DNA of 64,000 nucleotides from contig DASYYB010000034.1 in assembly GCA_035934235.1 (NCBI GenBank), forward strand, positions 1 to 64,000. Direction: 5' to 3'. Of this stretch, positions 63,078 through 64,000 are shown in pieces. The first letter of the stretch is position 1. Each line of letters opens with the position of its first letter. Source of the stretch: REEB95 sp035934235. Its GTDB lineage: Bacteria; Pseudomonadota; Alphaproteobacteria; ATCC43930; CGMCC-115725. The position numbers were made by a program, and so were the translations under genes. Below the pieces are notes generated by a model. It saw nothing but the letters and a program-made list of their open reading frames with translations, was not told the origin of the DNA and made no database searches.

Positions 63078-64000
63078 ATGGCGAAGCGGGATTTTTACGA
63101 AACCCTCGGCGTGACGCGCGGCGCCTCGGCCGAGGAGCTTAAGAAGGCGTTTCGCAAGCTCGCCATGGAGTGCCACCCGGACCGTAACCCGGGCGATGCC
63201 AAGGCCGAACACCGCTTCAAGGAAATCAACGAAGCCTACGACGTCCTCAAGGACGACCAGAAGCGCGCGGCCTATGACCGCTTCGGCCACGCCGCGTTCG
63301 AGAACACCGGCGGCCGCGGCGGCGGCGATTTCGGCTTCGGCGCGGGCTTCGGCGCCGGCTTTGCCGACATCTTCGACGAGATGTTCGGCGAATTCATGGG
63401 CGGTCGCCGCCAGCAGGGCGGCGCCAATCTGCGCGGCAGCGACCTCCGCTACAACCTTGAGATCACGCTCGAAGAAGCCTTCCGCGGCAAGCAGACCACG
63501 GTGCGCGTGCCGACGCTTGGCCCCTGCGACGGCTGCAAGGGCAGCGGCGCCGAGGCGGGCTCGCGGCCGATCAACTGTCCGACCTGTCATGGTCAGGGCC
63601 GCGTGCGCGCCCAGCAGGGCTTCTTCACCGTCGAGCGCACCTGTCCGGCGTGCCACGGCGCCGGCCGCGTGATCGAGAATCCGTGCCGGCAATGCGGCGG
63701 CCAGGGCCGCGTGCATCGTGAGCGCGCGTTGTCGGTGTCGATTCCGGCGGGTGTCGAGGATGGCACGCGCATCCGGTTGGCCGGCGAGGGCGAAGCCGGC
63801 GTGCGTGGCGGCAGTGCGGGCGATCTCTATATCTTCCTGTCGATCAAGCCGCATCGTCTGTTCCACCGCGACGGCAACCACATTCACGTGCATGTGCCGG
63901 TATCGATGACGACCGCGACCTTGGGCGGCGCGCTCGAAGTGCCGACGATCGACGGCAGCCGCGCCCGCGTGACGATTCCCGCCGGCACCCAAAACGGCCA
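63078..64000 (+). CDS. dnaJ: Co-chaperone DnaJ (Hsp40), N-terminal part (cut by window edge)
   Basis: 307 codons are present; the gene runs past the right edge. The J domain (3-68) contains the HPD motif in CHPDRNPGD; a Gly/Phe-rich stretch (77-96) follows, then the four zinc-finger repeats CDGCKGSG, CPTCHGQG, CPACHGAG and CRQCGGQG (about 145-215), and part of the C-terminal substrate domain. It stimulates DnaK ATPase and delivers clients. Starts 55 bases after dnaK, downstream of an attenuator-like hairpin. Confidence 0.97.
   Translation, partial: MAKRDFYETLGVTRGASAEELKKAFRKLAMECHPDRNPGDAKAEHRFKEINEAYDVLKDDQKRAAYDRFGHAAFENTGGRGGGDFGFGAGFGAGFADIFDEMFGEFMGGRRQQGGANLRGSDLRYNLEITLEEAFRGKQTTVRVPTLGPCDGCKGSGAEAGSRPINCPTCHGQGRVRAQQGFFTVERTCPACHGAGRVIENPCRQCGGQGRVHRERALSVSIPAGVEDGTRIRLAGEGEAGVRGGSAGDLYIFLSIKPHRLFHRDGNHIHVHVPVSMTTATLGGALEVPTIDGSRARVTIPAGTQNG

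Overview
The window is a GC-rich (roughly 65 %), densely coding bacterial chromosome segment with 64 protein genes and no rRNA, tRNA, CRISPR array, insertion sequence or prophage that I could recognise. The gene set points to an alphaproteobacterium, probably Rhodospirillales-like: a RegB/RegA redox two-component pair, hrcA-grpE beside rph-rdgB-hemW, dnaK-dnaJ, several branched-chain and taurine/nitrate-type ABC importers, a CoxMSL-type molybdenum hydroxylase and an adenosine kinase of the PfkB family. The order-level placement is inference.

Layout. 1-486 is the start of a ClC chloride channel that runs off the left edge. 714-12343 looks like a catabolic island: a complete branched-chain-type ABC importer (livK, H, M, G, F), a luciferase-like flavin oxidoreductase, a three-subunit molybdenum hydroxylase, a divergent TetR regulator and a flavin monooxygenase of the acyl-CoA dehydrogenase fold. 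12567-15104 holds a 62-residue PEP-CTERM protein, a 3-hydroxyisobutyrate dehydrogenase-like enzyme, and an FtrB-like cupredoxin plus outer-membrane-barrel pair behind a Fur-like box. 15101-21985 is a seven-gene minus-strand operon: one ATPase, two permeases and two substrate-binding proteins of the NMT1/SsuA type, an alpha/beta hydrolase whose triad spacing matches 2,6-dihydroxypseudooxynicotine hydrolase, and an M24-fold protein. 22173-29962 contains a His-rich Ni/Co transporter, a MetE-C-like protein, dgkA, nitronate monooxygenase, a fused-permease ABC importer and an MFS exporter.

29969-54885 is mostly housekeeping: lysS, an SbmA/YddA-like ABC transporter, hldE, regBA, cobS, a shrunken CobN-like protein translationally coupled to an ArnT-like glycosyltransferase, cobA, a SCO1 protein, ampG-like permease, periplasmic cyclophilin, typA, adenosine kinase, dps, gshB, a BON lipoprotein, yraN, rsmI and lppC. 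54874-64000 is the protein-quality-control and processing block: hemW, rdgB and rph (minus) back to back with hrcA-grpE (plus), then a PEP-CTERM/TPR fusion gene, then dnaK and the first part of dnaJ behind a heat-shock-sigma-like promoter.

The most unusual items are the mini-CobN (central CobN segment without its catalytic region), the near-cargo-free PEP-CTERM protein, the PEP-CTERM signal buried inside a TPR protein, and the two-receptor ABC operon with a probable heterocycle C-C hydrolase. Several regulatory predictions (leaderless regB transcript, RpoH promoter and attenuator at dnaK/dnaJ, iron-type operators at dps and ftrB) come from direct reading of the sequence and are not experimentally supported here.
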